Shown: positions 18,657 to 27,600 of the stretch, piece by piece | Numbering within the stretch: the first letter of the stretch is position 1 | How the letters are laid out: every line of letters starts with the position of its first letter | Source: JAAELZ01 sp965237995 | GTDB lineage: Bacteria; Pseudomonadota; Gammaproteobacteria; Arenicellales; Poriferihabitantaceae | Direction: 5' to 3' | DNA: 64,000 nucleotides | Assembly (NCBI GenBank): GCA_965237995.1 | Contig: CBDEGO010000003.1 | Location: forward strand, 682,001 to 746,000 | Translations under genes and position numbers: made by a program | Notes under the pieces: generated by a model | Seen by the model: only the letters and a program-made list of their open reading frames with translations | What the model was told of the DNA's origin: nothing | The model's database searches: none

Positions 18657-19490
18657 TTATGATTCTTCTGCAAGTTGGGCCAATTCTTTTCCGCGTACTA
18701 CCGCGCTAGTTACCGCACTCTTTAATGTTGCTGCAAAATCGCCTGTATCCAGCGCAGCAATCGCTGCCGCTGTAGTGCCTCCAGGTGAAGTAACCCGTTT
18801 GCGTAGCTCTGCTGCTGGCACATCACTTTGTGCAGCTAGTTTGGCAGCTCCTAGTGCGGTTTCTATGCTGAGTAAACGGGCATCTGACTCACTCAAACCA
18901 TTATCTATGGCAGCTTGTTCTAAGGCTTCTATCATATAAAAGAAATAGGCGGGACCACTGCCAGAGACCGCCGTTACTACGTCAATCAAGCCCTCTTGAT
19001 CGACCCACGTACTCACCCCAACAGCATTCATGATTTGCTCAGCAAGCTCTCGTTGAGTGTCGCTCACATACTGATTAGCATATAAACCAGAAACACCAGC
19101 ACTCACTAGCGCAGGGGTATTTGGCATCACTCTAACAATCGCACTAGTTTTGGTGCTCCATGAATGCAATGAAGATAGGGTAATCCCCGCTGCAATACTG
19201 ATCAGCAACGGTTGATACTTAGCAATACGAGTCGAAAGAGCCTGTACGATTGCCTTCATCATTTGTGGCTTTACCGCAAGCACAACGACTTCACAGTGCT
19301 CTATTACCTCAGAATTATCTGACCCAAGCACCACATCAGTTTCTGAAAAAGCGGCGCTCAGTTGATCAATCGCTATATCTGACACGTAAATTTGCTTGCT
19401 TGGAAACCCTACATTGAGTAAGCCCCCAATAATGGCCTGCGCCATATTCCCGCCGCCAATAAACCCGATTTTTGTATTGTTCATTTTCAA
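18657..19490 (-). CDS. proC: Pyrroline-5-carboxylate reductase
   Basis: This enzyme performs the last step of proline synthesis, reduction of pyrroline-5-carboxylate with NAD(P)H. The 277 residues carry the Rossmann motif IGFIGGGNMAQAIIGGLL, the VLAVKPQ loop, VRVMPNTPALVSAG and the C-terminal signature around RKRVTSPGGTTAAAI. The start overlaps the yggS stop by 4 bases. Gene order and overlap fit co-translation with yggS. Confidence 0.96.
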   Translation of the reverse strand: MKMNNTKIGFIGGGNMAQAIIGGLLNVGFPSKQIYVSDIAIDQLSAAFSETDVVLGSDNSEVIEHCEVVVLAVKPQMMKAIVQALSTRIAKYQPLLISIAAGITLSSLHSWSTKTSAIVRVMPNTPALVSAGVSGLYANQYVSDTQRELAEQIMNAVGVSTWVDQEGLIDVVTAVSGSGPAYFFYMIEALEQAAIDNGLSESDARLLSIETALGAAKLAAQSDVPAAELRKRVTSPGGTTAAAIAALDTGDFAATLKSAVTSAVVRGKELAQLAEES

Positions 19491-20170
19491 TCGTAATTCC
19501 TTGCCCCAAAAAGAGCTGTGCCAATTCTAACCATGGTAGCACCTTCAGCGATGGCGGCTCGCATATCCCCCGTCATACCCATCGATAATTCGGTCATTTC
19601 CGGCGCAATGGCATGTAAGCTATTCAGTAGCGCCTTCGCTTTAGCAAACACCGCTCGTTGTGACTCGAAGTCAGTTTGTGCTTCAGGGATGAGCATGAGC
19701 CCCTTTAGCAACAGATTTGGAAGCGTCTTAATGTCCGTTACTAACTTCATCAAGTCATCGGGTAGCACACCGGCTTTGCTAACCTCGTGTTGAATATTCA
19801 CTTGGACTAAAATATTTAACGCAGGTTTTCCTTGTCTAGCCTCGTTTAGTTTCTGCGCGACTGTAATCCGGTCAACGGTATGCACCCAATCAAAGTGAAG
19901 CGCAATTTGTTTGGCCTTTCTACTTTGAATGGCGCCAATATAGTGCCACTCTATTGATGAGTTGGCTAATTCGTCAACCTTACCTAACGCTTCTTGCAAG
20001 TAGTTTTCGCCAAAAACCATTTGGCCTTGCGACACTAGCGCTGCGATATCACCCACTGGCTTAGTTTTGCTAACCGCAACCAGCTTAACGTCATTTGCGT
20101 CACGGCTAAATTCTCTACAATATTGGGCGATATTATCCTTCACCTGTTCTAAAGCAGTTTTTTCCGCCAT
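19487..20170 (-). CDS. yggS: PLP homeostasis protein YggS (PLPBP)
   Basis: This is a pyridoxal-phosphate-binding protein of the alanine-racemase-like fold that keeps vitamin B6 and amino-acid pools balanced. It has VKLVAVSKTKP, with the PLP lysine, FGENYLQEALGK, WHYIGAIQSRK and the phosphate-binding LSMGMTGDMRAAI plus VRIGTALFG. The length, 227, is normal. It is the first gene of the yggS-proC-yggT operon and divergent from pilT across 150 bases, as in many related genomes. Confidence 0.95.
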   Translation of the reverse strand: MAEKTALEQVKDNIAQYCREFSRDANDVKLVAVSKTKPVGDIAALVSQGQMVFGENYLQEALGKVDELANSSIEWHYIGAIQSRKAKQIALHFDWVHTVDRITVAQKLNEARQGKPALNILVQVNIQHEVSKAGVLPDDLMKLVTDIKTLPNLLLKGLMLIPEAQTDFESQRAVFAKAKALLNSLHAIAPEMTELSMGMTGDMRAAIAEGATMVRIGTALFGARNYD

Positions 20171-20320
20171 TTTATTGAATACTCATACGATTAGGGGCAT
20201 TATCTCTTGATTGCATCAAGTCACTATTTAAATGCGTTAACTTAATGATTTTATTCATTTAGCCAAGCGATATTGTAACAATAGCGGCGACTAGGATATC
20301 AGTCTTTTCTTTAATCGAGT

Positions 20321-21367
20321 ATGGAATTAACAGAATTACTAACTTTTGCTGTCAAAAATGGGGCGTCCGACCTGCACATCTCTTCTGGACTGCCTCCGAT
20401 GATTCGCCTTGATGGAGAAATTCGTCATGTAACCTCTGCTGCGTTGAAAAAGAGCACCATCTTAACAATGCTGTACGGCATTATGAACGAAGATCAACGT
20501 AAGGTATTTGAAGGCACCAATGATTTGGATTTCTCGTATGAAATAGCTGGTCTAGCGCGTTTTAGGGTCAACGCATTTCAACAATTACGTGGTCCTAGCG
20601 CTGCGTTTAGAAACATTCCAACTACGATTTCTAGCCTAGATGAAATTGGTGCCCCTGCTATATTTCAGTCTCTGATTGACAAGCCCCATGGATTGATACT
20701 CGTTACTGGCCCGACTGGTTCAGGCAAGTCAACCACCATGGCCGCTATGGTTGATTTGATCAATCAACGCAAGAAAGCGCACATTCTTACAATCGAAGAC
20801 CCGATTGAATTTATTCATACCCCCAAGAACGCCATCATTAACCAACGAGAATTGGGCCAACATACTAATACCTTTGCGAGTGCACTGCGCGCCTCGCTGC
20901 GTGAAGACCCCGATATCATTCTAGTTGGGGAGATGCGAGACCCAGAAACTATCCACTTGGCACTCACTGCAGCAGAAACTGGTCACTTAGTCATATCGAC
21001 ATTACATACTAACTCAGCCAGTAAAGCAGTAGATCGAATAATTGACAGCGTCGATTCAAGAAATAAGCCGATGGTAAGAGCAATGTTAGCAGAGTCTATG
21101 CAGGCTATTATCTCGCAACATTTATTACCTAAAAAAGGAGGTGGCCGAACTGCAGCTTGGGAGGTTTTGGTAGGCACAGGCGCTGTAAAAAACCTGATTC
21201 GAGAAAACAAGATACCGCAAATTTATTCAACCATACAAACAGGGCACGCATACGGAATGCAAACGCTCGACGAACATTTATATGATTTAGTAAAACGAGA
21301 TATTGTCGAAGCTTCTATCGCTGCCCCTTTGCTGCGCGACAAAACCAAAGTAGATTCTTTGGTCTAG
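20321..21367 (+). CDS. pilT: Twitching motility retraction ATPase PilT
   Basis: This is the hexameric ATPase that depolymerises type IV pili. The 348 residues contain the N-terminal PAS-like region starting with ELLTFAVKNGASDLHISSG, Walker A GPTGSGKSTTM, the Asp box around LTIEDPIEFIH, Walker B DIILVGEMRDPET and the His box ISTLHTNSASKA. A C-terminal AIRNLIRE-like segment appears as VKNLIRENK. The length matches PilT (344) better than PilU (about 380). No pilU follows; the next gene is convergent bcp. Confidence 0.95.
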   Translation: MELTELLTFAVKNGASDLHISSGLPPMIRLDGEIRHVTSAALKKSTILTMLYGIMNEDQRKVFEGTNDLDFSYEIAGLARFRVNAFQQLRGPSAAFRNIPTTISSLDEIGAPAIFQSLIDKPHGLILVTGPTGSGKSTTMAAMVDLINQRKKAHILTIEDPIEFIHTPKNAIINQRELGQHTNTFASALRASLREDPDIILVGEMRDPETIHLALTAAETGHLVISTLHTNSASKAVDRIIDSVDSRNKPMVRAMLAESMQAIISQHLLPKKGGGRTAAWEVLVGTGAVKNLIRENKIPQIYSTIQTGHAYGMQTLDEHLYDLVKRDIVEASIAAPLLRDKTKVDSLV

Positions 21368-21423
21368 CCTGCTGCTTTGTACTGAGTGCGTTTACGCCAA
21401 AAAACGACAACGCGCTCAATCGA

Positions 21424-21882
21424 TCAGCCTAACTGAGCGAACACTTTCAAGTGGTGGTCGGCTGAATTAGCGACACGCTTCCAGTGTTTGATCACCATCC
21501 CTTCTTCATCAATTAACACCGTTGAGCGAATAACACCTGTTACCTTCTTTCCGTACATGTTTTTCTCACCCCACGCTCCATATTCTGCCATCATCTGTTT
21601 GTCTGGGTCACTTAGCAGTGTATAGGGAATAGAAAAATCGCTTATAAACTTTTGATGCGACGCTGCTCCATCAGGTGAAACACCCAAGACCGCTACATTT
21701 TTTTGTTGTAACTGGTCCGCGATATCAGTAAAGCCGATGGCTTGCTTAGTACATCCTGGCGTATTATCTTTAGGGTAGAAATAGACGATTACTTTTTGCC
21801 CTAGATAGTCACCGAGAGAAACCGAATTTTCGTTTTGGTCTGGCAACGTGAATGCCGGCGCTTTACTGTTTTCTTCAATCAT
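21424..21882 (-). CDS. bcp: Thioredoxin-dependent peroxiredoxin, Bcp/PrxQ type, lacking the usual resolving cysteine
   Basis: This is a 152-residue peroxiredoxin that would reduce hydroperoxides. The peroxidatic cysteine is C44 in KDNTPGCTKQA. In the two-cysteine subgroup a second cysteine sits five residues later; here that position (49) is isoleucine, and no other cysteine is visible. The enzyme is therefore a one-cysteine Bcp needing an external thiol, as some family members do. It lies 13 bases downstream of the bactofilin gene, likely co-transcribed, and converges on pilT. Confidence 0.92.
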   Translation of the reverse strand: MIEENSKAPAFTLPDQNENSVSLGDYLGQKVIVYFYPKDNTPGCTKQAIGFTDIADQLQQKNVAVLGVSPDGAASHQKFISDFSIPYTLLSDPDKQMMAEYGAWGEKNMYGKKVTGVIRSTVLIDEEGMVIKHWKRVANSADHHLKVFAQLG

Positions 21883-21895
21883 TCGATTAACTTGG

Positions 21896-22405
21896 TTAGC
21901 TTTTGTTTTGAGATAAATTGGGTACGCTTAGTTTTGGCGCTGTCGCCCCTAAACTAGGGGGCGCAGGTGGGCTCGCACGCGTTGGCCCCGCAGATAATGG
22001 TTTCGGGGCAGGTGGCTTTTTACTTGAAAGCGAACGATCAACAGAAGCTGACGACCCAGAGTCTTTATAATCCATATCAACCAAGCCTTTAAACTGACAG
22101 CCATCTTGTAGCATCACACGGGGAGAACGAATATCACCGATTACCGTGCCTGAAGGACTAATTTCAACGGATTCAGTGCCGCGTAATTCACCCCGGACCT
22201 CGCCTTCGACTTTAATAATTTTTGCTTGCACATCCGCACGCACCATACCCGATTTGGCAATAGTCACGGTCGCGTTCTGTACCAACACCGACCCGTCAAC
22301 TCGCCCATCTATAATCATATCCTCATCGCCAGTAATAGTGCCTTCTATATGAATAGACGAACCGATTACTGCGCTTGTCGTTTTAGGGGTGTCATTAAAA
22401 CTCAT
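21896..22405 (-). CDS. Bactofilin-family cytoskeletal protein
   Basis: This is a polymer-forming bactofilin of 169 residues. The core beta-helix is recognisable from SSIHIEGTITGDEDMIIDGRVDGSV onward, with repeated hydrophobic-glycine turns (GEVRGELRGTESVEISPSG and GDIRSPRVMLQDG). It is flanked by a short N-tail and a proline- and serine-rich C-tail of about 50 residues. Bactofilins assemble without nucleotide at the membrane and act in cell shape or polarity. It heads a short bactofilin-bcp operon. Confidence 0.9.
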   Translation of the reverse strand: MSFNDTPKTTSAVIGSSIHIEGTITGDEDMIIDGRVDGSVLVQNATVTIAKSGMVRADVQAKIIKVEGEVRGELRGTESVEISPSGTVIGDIRSPRVMLQDGCQFKGLVDMDYKDSGSSASVDRSLSSKKPPAPKPLSAGPTRASPPAPPSLGATAPKLSVPNLSQNKS

Positions 22406-22687
22406 TCGTTATGCCTTACTCTACTATTTACGTTAGCCGTGCTCACCTAGAAGTTAATCCCAAGTTGCAATAGGCTTTAATCTTACCACCAAATTTCCAG
22501 TATGTAATGATGCCAATTAGGAAATTGAAAATTTTGATGCAGCCATTCAGTTTTGCCAACGATTAACCACCATAAACTCATCTATGGCTACGGCTTTATC
22601 AACCAAGATTTGTTCGCGGTTGCCATTCCATTACGTTGTCCAAGCGCTTAGAATCGCCGCTTTGAACAATTTGACCTCCCAATTAAA

Positions 22688-23746
22688 GTGACACAGCTAA
22701 ATAAAGCAGATGATACGCGCATTATGGATATGACTCCGGTCGCAGCACCCGCCGAAATCATGAAAGAGATCGCCATAACGGAAGAAGCAATTGGAACCAC
22801 CTTGGCCGCTAGAGCGCAAATACATAATGTATTACATGGCAATGACGACCGCTTAGTGGTTGTCTGTGGCCCATGTTCTATTCACGACGTTAAGGCGGCT
22901 AAAGAATATGCTGAGCGCCTGCTTGCATTGAAAGAAAAGCATGCCAATGAGTTAGTGATAGTGATGCGCGTTTATTTCGAAAAGCCGCGCACTACAGTAG
23001 GCTGGAAAGGTTTGATCAACGACCCTTATCTCGATGGCAGTTTTAAGATAAATGAGGGCTTACGCATTGCTCGCCAATTGTTGTTAGATTTAAACAATAT
23101 GGGCATGCCCTGCGGGACTGAGTACTTAGACCCAATCTCTCCGCAGTATTATGCTGACCTTATTGCATGGGGCGCGATTGGCGCACGCACCACAGAAAGC
23201 CAAGGCCATCGAGAGCTATCTTCTGGTTTATCTTGCCCGGTTGGGTTTAAAAATGGCACTAATGGCAATTTACAAATCGCTGTAGACGCGATTGGGGCCG
23301 CCAGTCAGTCTCATCACTTTCTTAGCGTTACTAAAGAAGGTCGTTCTGCCATCTTTAAAACACAAGGCAACGAAGATTGCCACGTGATTTTACGCGGCGG
23401 AATTGAAACCAACTACGATGCCAAAAGCATTGCGGGTGCGGTAGAGCTATTAGAAAAATCTAAGCTTGAACCCGCTGTAATGATTGACATGAGCCACGCA
23501 AATAGCCAGAAAAATCCTGACAACCAAGTGTTGGTTGCAGACGACTTGGCAACGCAAATCGCTGCGGGCAACAAACATATCTTTGGCGTTATGATAGAAA
23601 GTCACTTAGTTAAAGGCAATCAACCGATTAGCTCAGACAAGCCACTGGTTTACGGCCAAAGCATCACCGATGGATGCATAGACTGGCAGCAAACTGATAC
23701 CGCACTCGCGGTCTTAGCTGAAGCGGTTAAGCAACGCCGCCTATAG
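22688..23746 (+). CDS. 3-deoxy-7-phosphoheptulonate synthase (class I, AroF/G/H type)
   Basis: This enzyme condenses PEP and erythrose-4-phosphate, the first step of the shikimate pathway. The 352 residues contain VVCGPCSIHD (metal cysteine), KPRTTVGWKGLINDP, GARTTESQGHRELSSGLS, PVGFKNGTNG and the metal-binding MIDMSHANS. I keep the GTG at 22688 as start because the TRIMD region lines up with the E. coli paralogues from there. Which amino acid inhibits it cannot be told. About 280 bases upstream hold no other gene. It stands alone before sat. Confidence 0.94.
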   Translation: MTQLNKADDTRIMDMTPVAAPAEIMKEIAITEEAIGTTLAARAQIHNVLHGNDDRLVVVCGPCSIHDVKAAKEYAERLLALKEKHANELVIVMRVYFEKPRTTVGWKGLINDPYLDGSFKINEGLRIARQLLLDLNNMGMPCGTEYLDPISPQYYADLIAWGAIGARTTESQGHRELSSGLSCPVGFKNGTNGNLQIAVDAIGAASQSHHFLSVTKEGRSAIFKTQGNEDCHVILRGGIETNYDAKSIAGAVELLEKSKLEPAVMIDMSHANSQKNPDNQVLVADDLATQIAAGNKHIFGVMIESHLVKGNQPISSDKPLVYGQSITDGCIDWQQTDTALAVLAEAVKQRRL

Positions 23747-23889
23747 GTTTGCTGGCTCTCTAGGTCGGGTTCATGAGGGCGCTACATTCTGATTAATACC
23801 TCGATCAATAAATTATGGGCTATTGCTCTTTATACTTAGCCTCAGACAATGGTATTTTTCGTTCAAACTAACTACAAAGAGAACAAGCA

Positions 23890-25080
23890 ATGATTAAACC
23901 TCATGGCTCAGACAGTCTAAACCCATTATTCGTTTCCGATGACGCCGAAAGAGCTGCATTAGCACAGGCCGCATTGAGCCTGCCTTCCATCTTGGTCAGC
24001 TCTGCAGATGCCGCCAACGCAGTGATGTTAGGCGCTGGCTATTTCAACCCGCTCACAGGCTTCATGCACAAAGCAGATGCTCTGAGCGTTGCTGAAAATA
24101 TGCACACGACTGACGGTTTATTTTGGCCAACACCCGTATTGTGCTTAGTTGAAGATGTCTCACAAATAAAGGGGGAAAGCACTGTTGCCTTAAAAGACCC
24201 AAATGTAGATGGCAATCCAGTAGTCGCGGTAATGCAAGTCGAAGCCACTGAAGTGCTAAGCGATGAAGAAATGACGCTTATCGCTGAAAAAGTATATGGT
24301 ACCACTGATGTAGAGCATCCTGGTGTTGCCGCGTTTAAAGATCAGGGTCAAACCTTATTATCTGGCCCAATCCAAGTCTTAAACTACAGTTATTTTGAGA
24401 CCGATTTCCCCAACACCTTCAAAACGGCTGTTGAAATCAGAGAAGATATTAAGCAAGCGGGCTGGAATAAAATCGTCGCATTCCAAACTCGCAACCCAAT
24501 GCACCGCGCTCATGAAGAGCTGTGCCATATGGCTATGCAACGGCTCGGTGCTGACGGCTTAGTGGTACATATGTTGCTAGGTCAACTTAAGCCTGGAGAC
24601 ATTCCTGCAGATGTACGCGATGCAGCCATCAGAACCATGGCAAATATTTACTTTGCGCCTAATTCAGTAATGGTTACAGGATACGGGTTCGATATGCTTT
24701 ATGCCGGCCCCCGAGAAGCGGTGCTACATGCTGTGTTTAGGCAAAACATGGGCGCGACCCATTTTATTATTGGTCGCGATCACGCTGGAGTAGGTGACTA
24801 TTACGGCGATTTTGATGCACAAACTATTTTCCACGATCAAGTTCCTAAGGGTGCGTTAGACATCGAAATTTTTGAGGCCGATCACACTGCCTATTCCAAG
24901 AAGTTAAACGAAGTGGTCATGATGCGTGAAGCGCCTGACCACAATAAAGAGGATTTTGTCTTGCTTTCCGGCACCAAAGTCAGAGAGATGCTTGGCAACG
25001 GTGAGGCACCGCCTGCTGAATTTTCTCGTCCTGAAGTCGCGCAAATCTTGATAGACTACTATCAAAGCTTAGATAGCTAA
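23890..25080 (+). CDS. sat: ATP sulfurylase (single-chain Sat)
   Basis: This enzyme interconverts sulfate plus ATP with APS. The 396 residues contain the PUA-like N-terminal domain and the catalytic domain with FQTRNPMHRAHEEL, GRDHAGVGDYYGDFDA and the LSGTKVREML segment. It is the homo-oligomeric Sat type found in sulfur oxidisers, sulfate reducers and some assimilators, not the CysDN heterodimer. No APS reductase or kinase gene is adjacent, so the physiological direction is open. A clear intrinsic terminator follows 21 bases after the stop. Confidence 0.94.
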   Translation: MIKPHGSDSLNPLFVSDDAERAALAQAALSLPSILVSSADAANAVMLGAGYFNPLTGFMHKADALSVAENMHTTDGLFWPTPVLCLVEDVSQIKGESTVALKDPNVDGNPVVAVMQVEATEVLSDEEMTLIAEKVYGTTDVEHPGVAAFKDQGQTLLSGPIQVLNYSYFETDFPNTFKTAVEIREDIKQAGWNKIVAFQTRNPMHRAHEELCHMAMQRLGADGLVVHMLLGQLKPGDIPADVRDAAIRTMANIYFAPNSVMVTGYGFDMLYAGPREAVLHAVFRQNMGATHFIIGRDHAGVGDYYGDFDAQTIFHDQVPKGALDIEIFEADHTAYSKKLNEVVMMREAPDHNKEDFVLLSGTKVREMLGNGEAPPAEFSRPEVAQILIDYYQSLDS

Positions 25081-25101
25081 AACCCGTTTTCGACATCTAT
25101 C

Positions 25102-25130
25102 AAAAAGCGGGGCTATGGCTCCGCTTTTTT
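25102..25130 (+). terminator. Rho-independent terminator of sat
   Basis: AAAAAGCGG pairs with CCGCTTTTT, extended by three inner pairs (one G-T) to a TATG loop, and the 3' arm runs into TTTTTT. It is the strongest intrinsic terminator seen on the plus strand of this window. Confidence 0.9.
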
Positions 25131-25169
25131 ATTGTCTGGACATATAACCATCAAACCACGCAGCCCATT

Positions 25170-25625
25170 ATGACAACCGACCACCTAACTCAGCTAGGCC
25201 AGCATTCGCGGCCTCCTTCTCACCCGGATGAAGCGGTTCTAGAAACGGTGCCCAATCCGCAAGCTGGCACGCTTTACGTCGCACGTTTTACTGCTCCGGA
25301 ATTCACCTCTTTGTGTCCGGTAACAGGTCAACCAGACTTCGCCCATATCGTATTAGATTACATACCAAATGAATTACTGGTTGAAAGCAAATCATTCAAG
25401 CTATTTTTAACTAGCTTTAGAAACCACGGAAGTTTTCATGAAGACTGCACAATTAAAATAGCCAAGCGGTTGGTTCAGGCCCTAAACCCCATCTGGCTAC
25501 GCATAGGTGGATATTGGTACCCACGAGGCGGCATTCCTATCGATGTTTTCTATCAAACCGGCGAAGCACCTCACGGTGTATGGATACCCAAACAAGAAGT
25601 CGCTAACTACAGGGGCAGAGGCTAA
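25170..25625 (+). CDS. queF: NADPH-dependent 7-cyano-7-deazaguanine reductase (short form)
   Basis: This enzyme reduces preQ0 to preQ1 in queuosine synthesis. At 151 residues it is the short, unimodular form of the Bacillus type rather than the about 280-residue bimodular enzyme of E. coli. The catalytic cysteine C49 lies in FTSLCPVTGQPDF. The substrate motif is ESKSFKLFLTSFRNHG, followed by HEDC. It ends 18 bases before the outer inverted repeat of an IS3-family element but is itself complete. Confidence 0.95.
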   Translation: MTTDHLTQLGQHSRPPSHPDEAVLETVPNPQAGTLYVARFTAPEFTSLCPVTGQPDFAHIVLDYIPNELLVESKSFKLFLTSFRNHGSFHEDCTIKIAKRLVQALNPIWLRIGGYWYPRGGIPIDVFYQTGEAPHGVWIPKQEVANYRGRG

Positions 25626-25674
25626 TACATAATATTTGAAAACTGATCTGCCATTAGTTTAACGAACAACTTTT

Positions 25675-26382
25675 GGGGCTGTCCTAGATAACTAACCTAT
25701 TTCTGTTTTAACCCATTGTTTCAATTGTACTAATTGATCTTTTGGGTCACTGTTGTTAAATCGCCATTCACACTCCTTCAAAAAGAAGTGAAAATACTTA
25801 TTTGGAACACCATTAAACTTGCGTAAATGACGCTTCGCTTGGTTCCAAAAATTCTCTATCCCATTGATGTGATTTTGTTTATCTGCAAACAACACACTAT
25901 GATTTATACGATAGTGCTTAAACTCACTCACATCAAGCGCATTATAACCACGCCAGCAATCAGTATATACGATGCTGTCAGGCTTTACCTTTTGCCTAAT
26001 TATCGGCATCAAAGTTTGTGTCTTGGCATCAGGTATCATTGCTGCATATACCTTGCCATTGCGTTTAAGTAAGCCAAATACAGGCACTTTACCTGCGGCT
26101 CCACGTCCTCGCTTACCTTTGCGTCTGCCACCAAAATAACTTCCATCTACTTCAATTTCACCAGCGAGCAAGCCAATGTTATCTGTTTGCTCAAATATTA
26201 ACTGCCGTAGACGATGAAAATAATAACTTGCTGTAGATTTATTTACGCCGACTAATGAGGCTGCGGTTCTTGCAGTTGTACCCGCTACAAATAGCTCAAT
26301 TAGTCTGTTTTGTTTATACTTGCTTAATCGACTCTTTCGCATCTAACCATACTAGATAATTTTAATTATCTAGGACAGCCCC
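25675..26382 (-). mobile_element. IS1595-family (IS1016-like) element nested in an IS3 element
   Basis: The terminal repeats match at 18 of 19 positions: GGGGCTGTCCTAGATAACT at 25675-25693 and the complement of AATTATCTAGGACAGCCCC at 26364-26382. The flanks CAACTTTT and TAACTTTT agree at 7 of 8 bases, consistent with the 8-bp target duplication of the family. One transposase gene fills the element. Total length, 708 bp, is typical of IS1016. It appears intact and is therefore younger than the IS3 host copy or at least better preserved. Confidence 0.92.
25692..26342 (-). CDS. IS1595-family transposase, IS1016 group
   Basis: This is a 216-residue DDE transposase. An N-terminal helix-turn-helix (about 1-50, KYKQNRLIELFVAGTTART) precedes the catalytic core: EIEVDGSYFGGRRKGKRGRG contains the first aspartate, SIVYTDCWRGY the second and NHINGIENFWNQAKRHLRK the third acidic residue within E-N-F-W. 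The C-terminus KECEWRFNN is the hallmark of the IS1016 group. No stop or frameshift was found. It lies entirely between the element's terminal repeats and is antisense to the host IS3 genes. Confidence 0.94.
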   Translation of the reverse strand: MRKSRLSKYKQNRLIELFVAGTTARTAASLVGVNKSTASYYFHRLRQLIFEQTDNIGLLAGEIEVDGSYFGGRRKGKRGRGAAGKVPVFGLLKRNGKVYAAMIPDAKTQTLMPIIRQKVKPDSIVYTDCWRGYNALDVSEFKHYRINHSVLFADKQNHINGIENFWNQAKRHLRKFNGVPNKYFHFFLKECEWRFNNSDPKDQLVQLKQWVKTEIG

Positions 26383-26414
26383 TAACTTTTTATTAACTAA
26401 ATAGGAGTTATCCG

Positions 26415-26711
26415 ATGAGAAATACATACAATCAAACATTTAAAGACGAAGCTGTTGCCTTAGCGTTGGGCAGCAATGAAGCGGTCAGTAAAATTGCGTT
26501 AGACTTAGGACTCAATTCACAAACCTTGGGCAACTGGGTCCGTAAAGCAATGAGCGATTCCACATCTAAGCCAATACCAAAACCCAGCAAACAAGATTAC
26601 CAAGCACTGGAAAGTGAACTCCGCAAGGCTAGGAAAGAACTTGCTTTGAAAGAAAAGGAGATCACCGTGTCAAAAAAAGCGACGGCATACTTCGCGAAAG
26701 ACCATGTGTGA
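26415..26711 (+). CDS. IS3-family transposase OrfA
   Basis: This 98-residue DNA-binding subunit has a helix-turn-helix (TFKDEAVALALGSNEAVSKIALDLGLNSQTLGNWVR) and a C-terminal leucine-zipper region (YQALESELRKARKELALKEKEI). Its stop overlaps the orfB GTG start at 26708. A run of seven A at 26672-26678 in the frame TCA AAA AAA GCG is the likely site of the programmed -1 shift that makes the OrfAB fusion in this family. The frame looks intact. An IS1595 element sits upstream, between this gene and the left terminal repeat, probably cutting off the native promoter. Confidence 0.88.
   Translation: MRNTYNQTFKDEAVALALGSNEAVSKIALDLGLNSQTLGNWVRKAMSDSTSKPIPKPSKQDYQALESELRKARKELALKEKEITVSKKATAYFAKDHV
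26672..26679 (+). promoter_or_regulatory. Candidate programmed -1 frameshift site (A7G) in IS3 orfA
   Basis: In the orfA frame the run reads TCA AAA AAA GCG. Slipping back one base puts ribosomes in the orfB frame, which is open from here through the orfB GTG at 26708. IS3-family elements commonly use an A-run of this kind to make OrfAB. The positional fit is seen; frameshifting itself is inferred. Confidence 0.6.
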
Positions 26712-27584
26712 AGTATGCCTTTATTCAAGACTGTCGGTCGTGGTCAGGCTTGCCTTTGAATCGTCTGTTGCCGCTATTAGAAACATCTACTAGCGGGTAT
26801 TACGGTTGGCTAAAAAGAGTGCCATCAAAACGTGATCAAGATAACTTCATGCTCGGTGCCCATATTAGCAGAGTATTTGACGAACACGAAGGCCGCTATG
26901 GTTACCGACGAATTTATGTTGAACTCCTTGGAGCTAGGTGTGTTTTGTGGTTCACGTGAGCGTATACGCCGCCGTATGAGGCTCCTGAGGCTCAAGACAG
27001 TTCATAAACGCGCCTTTAAAATAACAACTAACAGTAATCACAGCAAGCCTGTCGCAGCTAACTTACTCAATCAGAACTTCTCGATGACGCGTCTGGATGA
27101 AGCTTGGGCTGGTGATATCACTTATATTCAGGTAGGTCAGAAATGGCTTTATCTGGCGGTGGTTATCGACCTGTACTCTCGCAAAGTCATTGGTTGGTCG
27201 GTGGACAAACGCATAAAGGCTGACCTCGTTTGTGATGCGCTGAAAATGGCTTTGCATAACCGTAACTACCCACAAGGTGTGATTATGCACACCGATCGAG
27301 GTAGCCAGTATTGTTCAAAAGCTTATCAGCGACTGATCGTTAGGTATTCACTGCTATGCAGCATGAGTGGCAAAGGTAATTGCTACGACAATGCACTGTG
27401 CGAGAGCTTCTTTCACACGCTTAAAGTAGAACTTGTCTATCAACGTAAATACGAAACACGTGACCAAGCTAAGCGTTCTATCTTCTGGTATATCGAGGCT
27501 TACTATAATCGAGTCAGACGGCACTCTGGTATTGATTGCATGAGTCCGCTAAACTTTGAACAACAGGTGAGAAAATCTGCCTGA
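26708..27584 (+). pseudogene. IS3-family transposase OrfB (DDE integrase), frameshifted
   Basis: The first part (26708-26959) contains the HTH_21-type region ending GRYGYRRIYVELL. The reading then continues one frame over in 26832-27584, with SLELGVFCGSRERIRRRMRLL, DEAWAGDITYIQ (first D), MHTDRGSQY (second D) and the third acidic residue in SFFHTLKVELVY. Deleting one base near 26926-26930 restores a continuous protein, so a one-base insertion is the simplest lesion. All catalytic motifs are otherwise present. It is either a recent inactivation or a single sequencing error. Confidence 0.85.
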
Positions 27585-27600
27585 AAAACACTCCGTTTTA

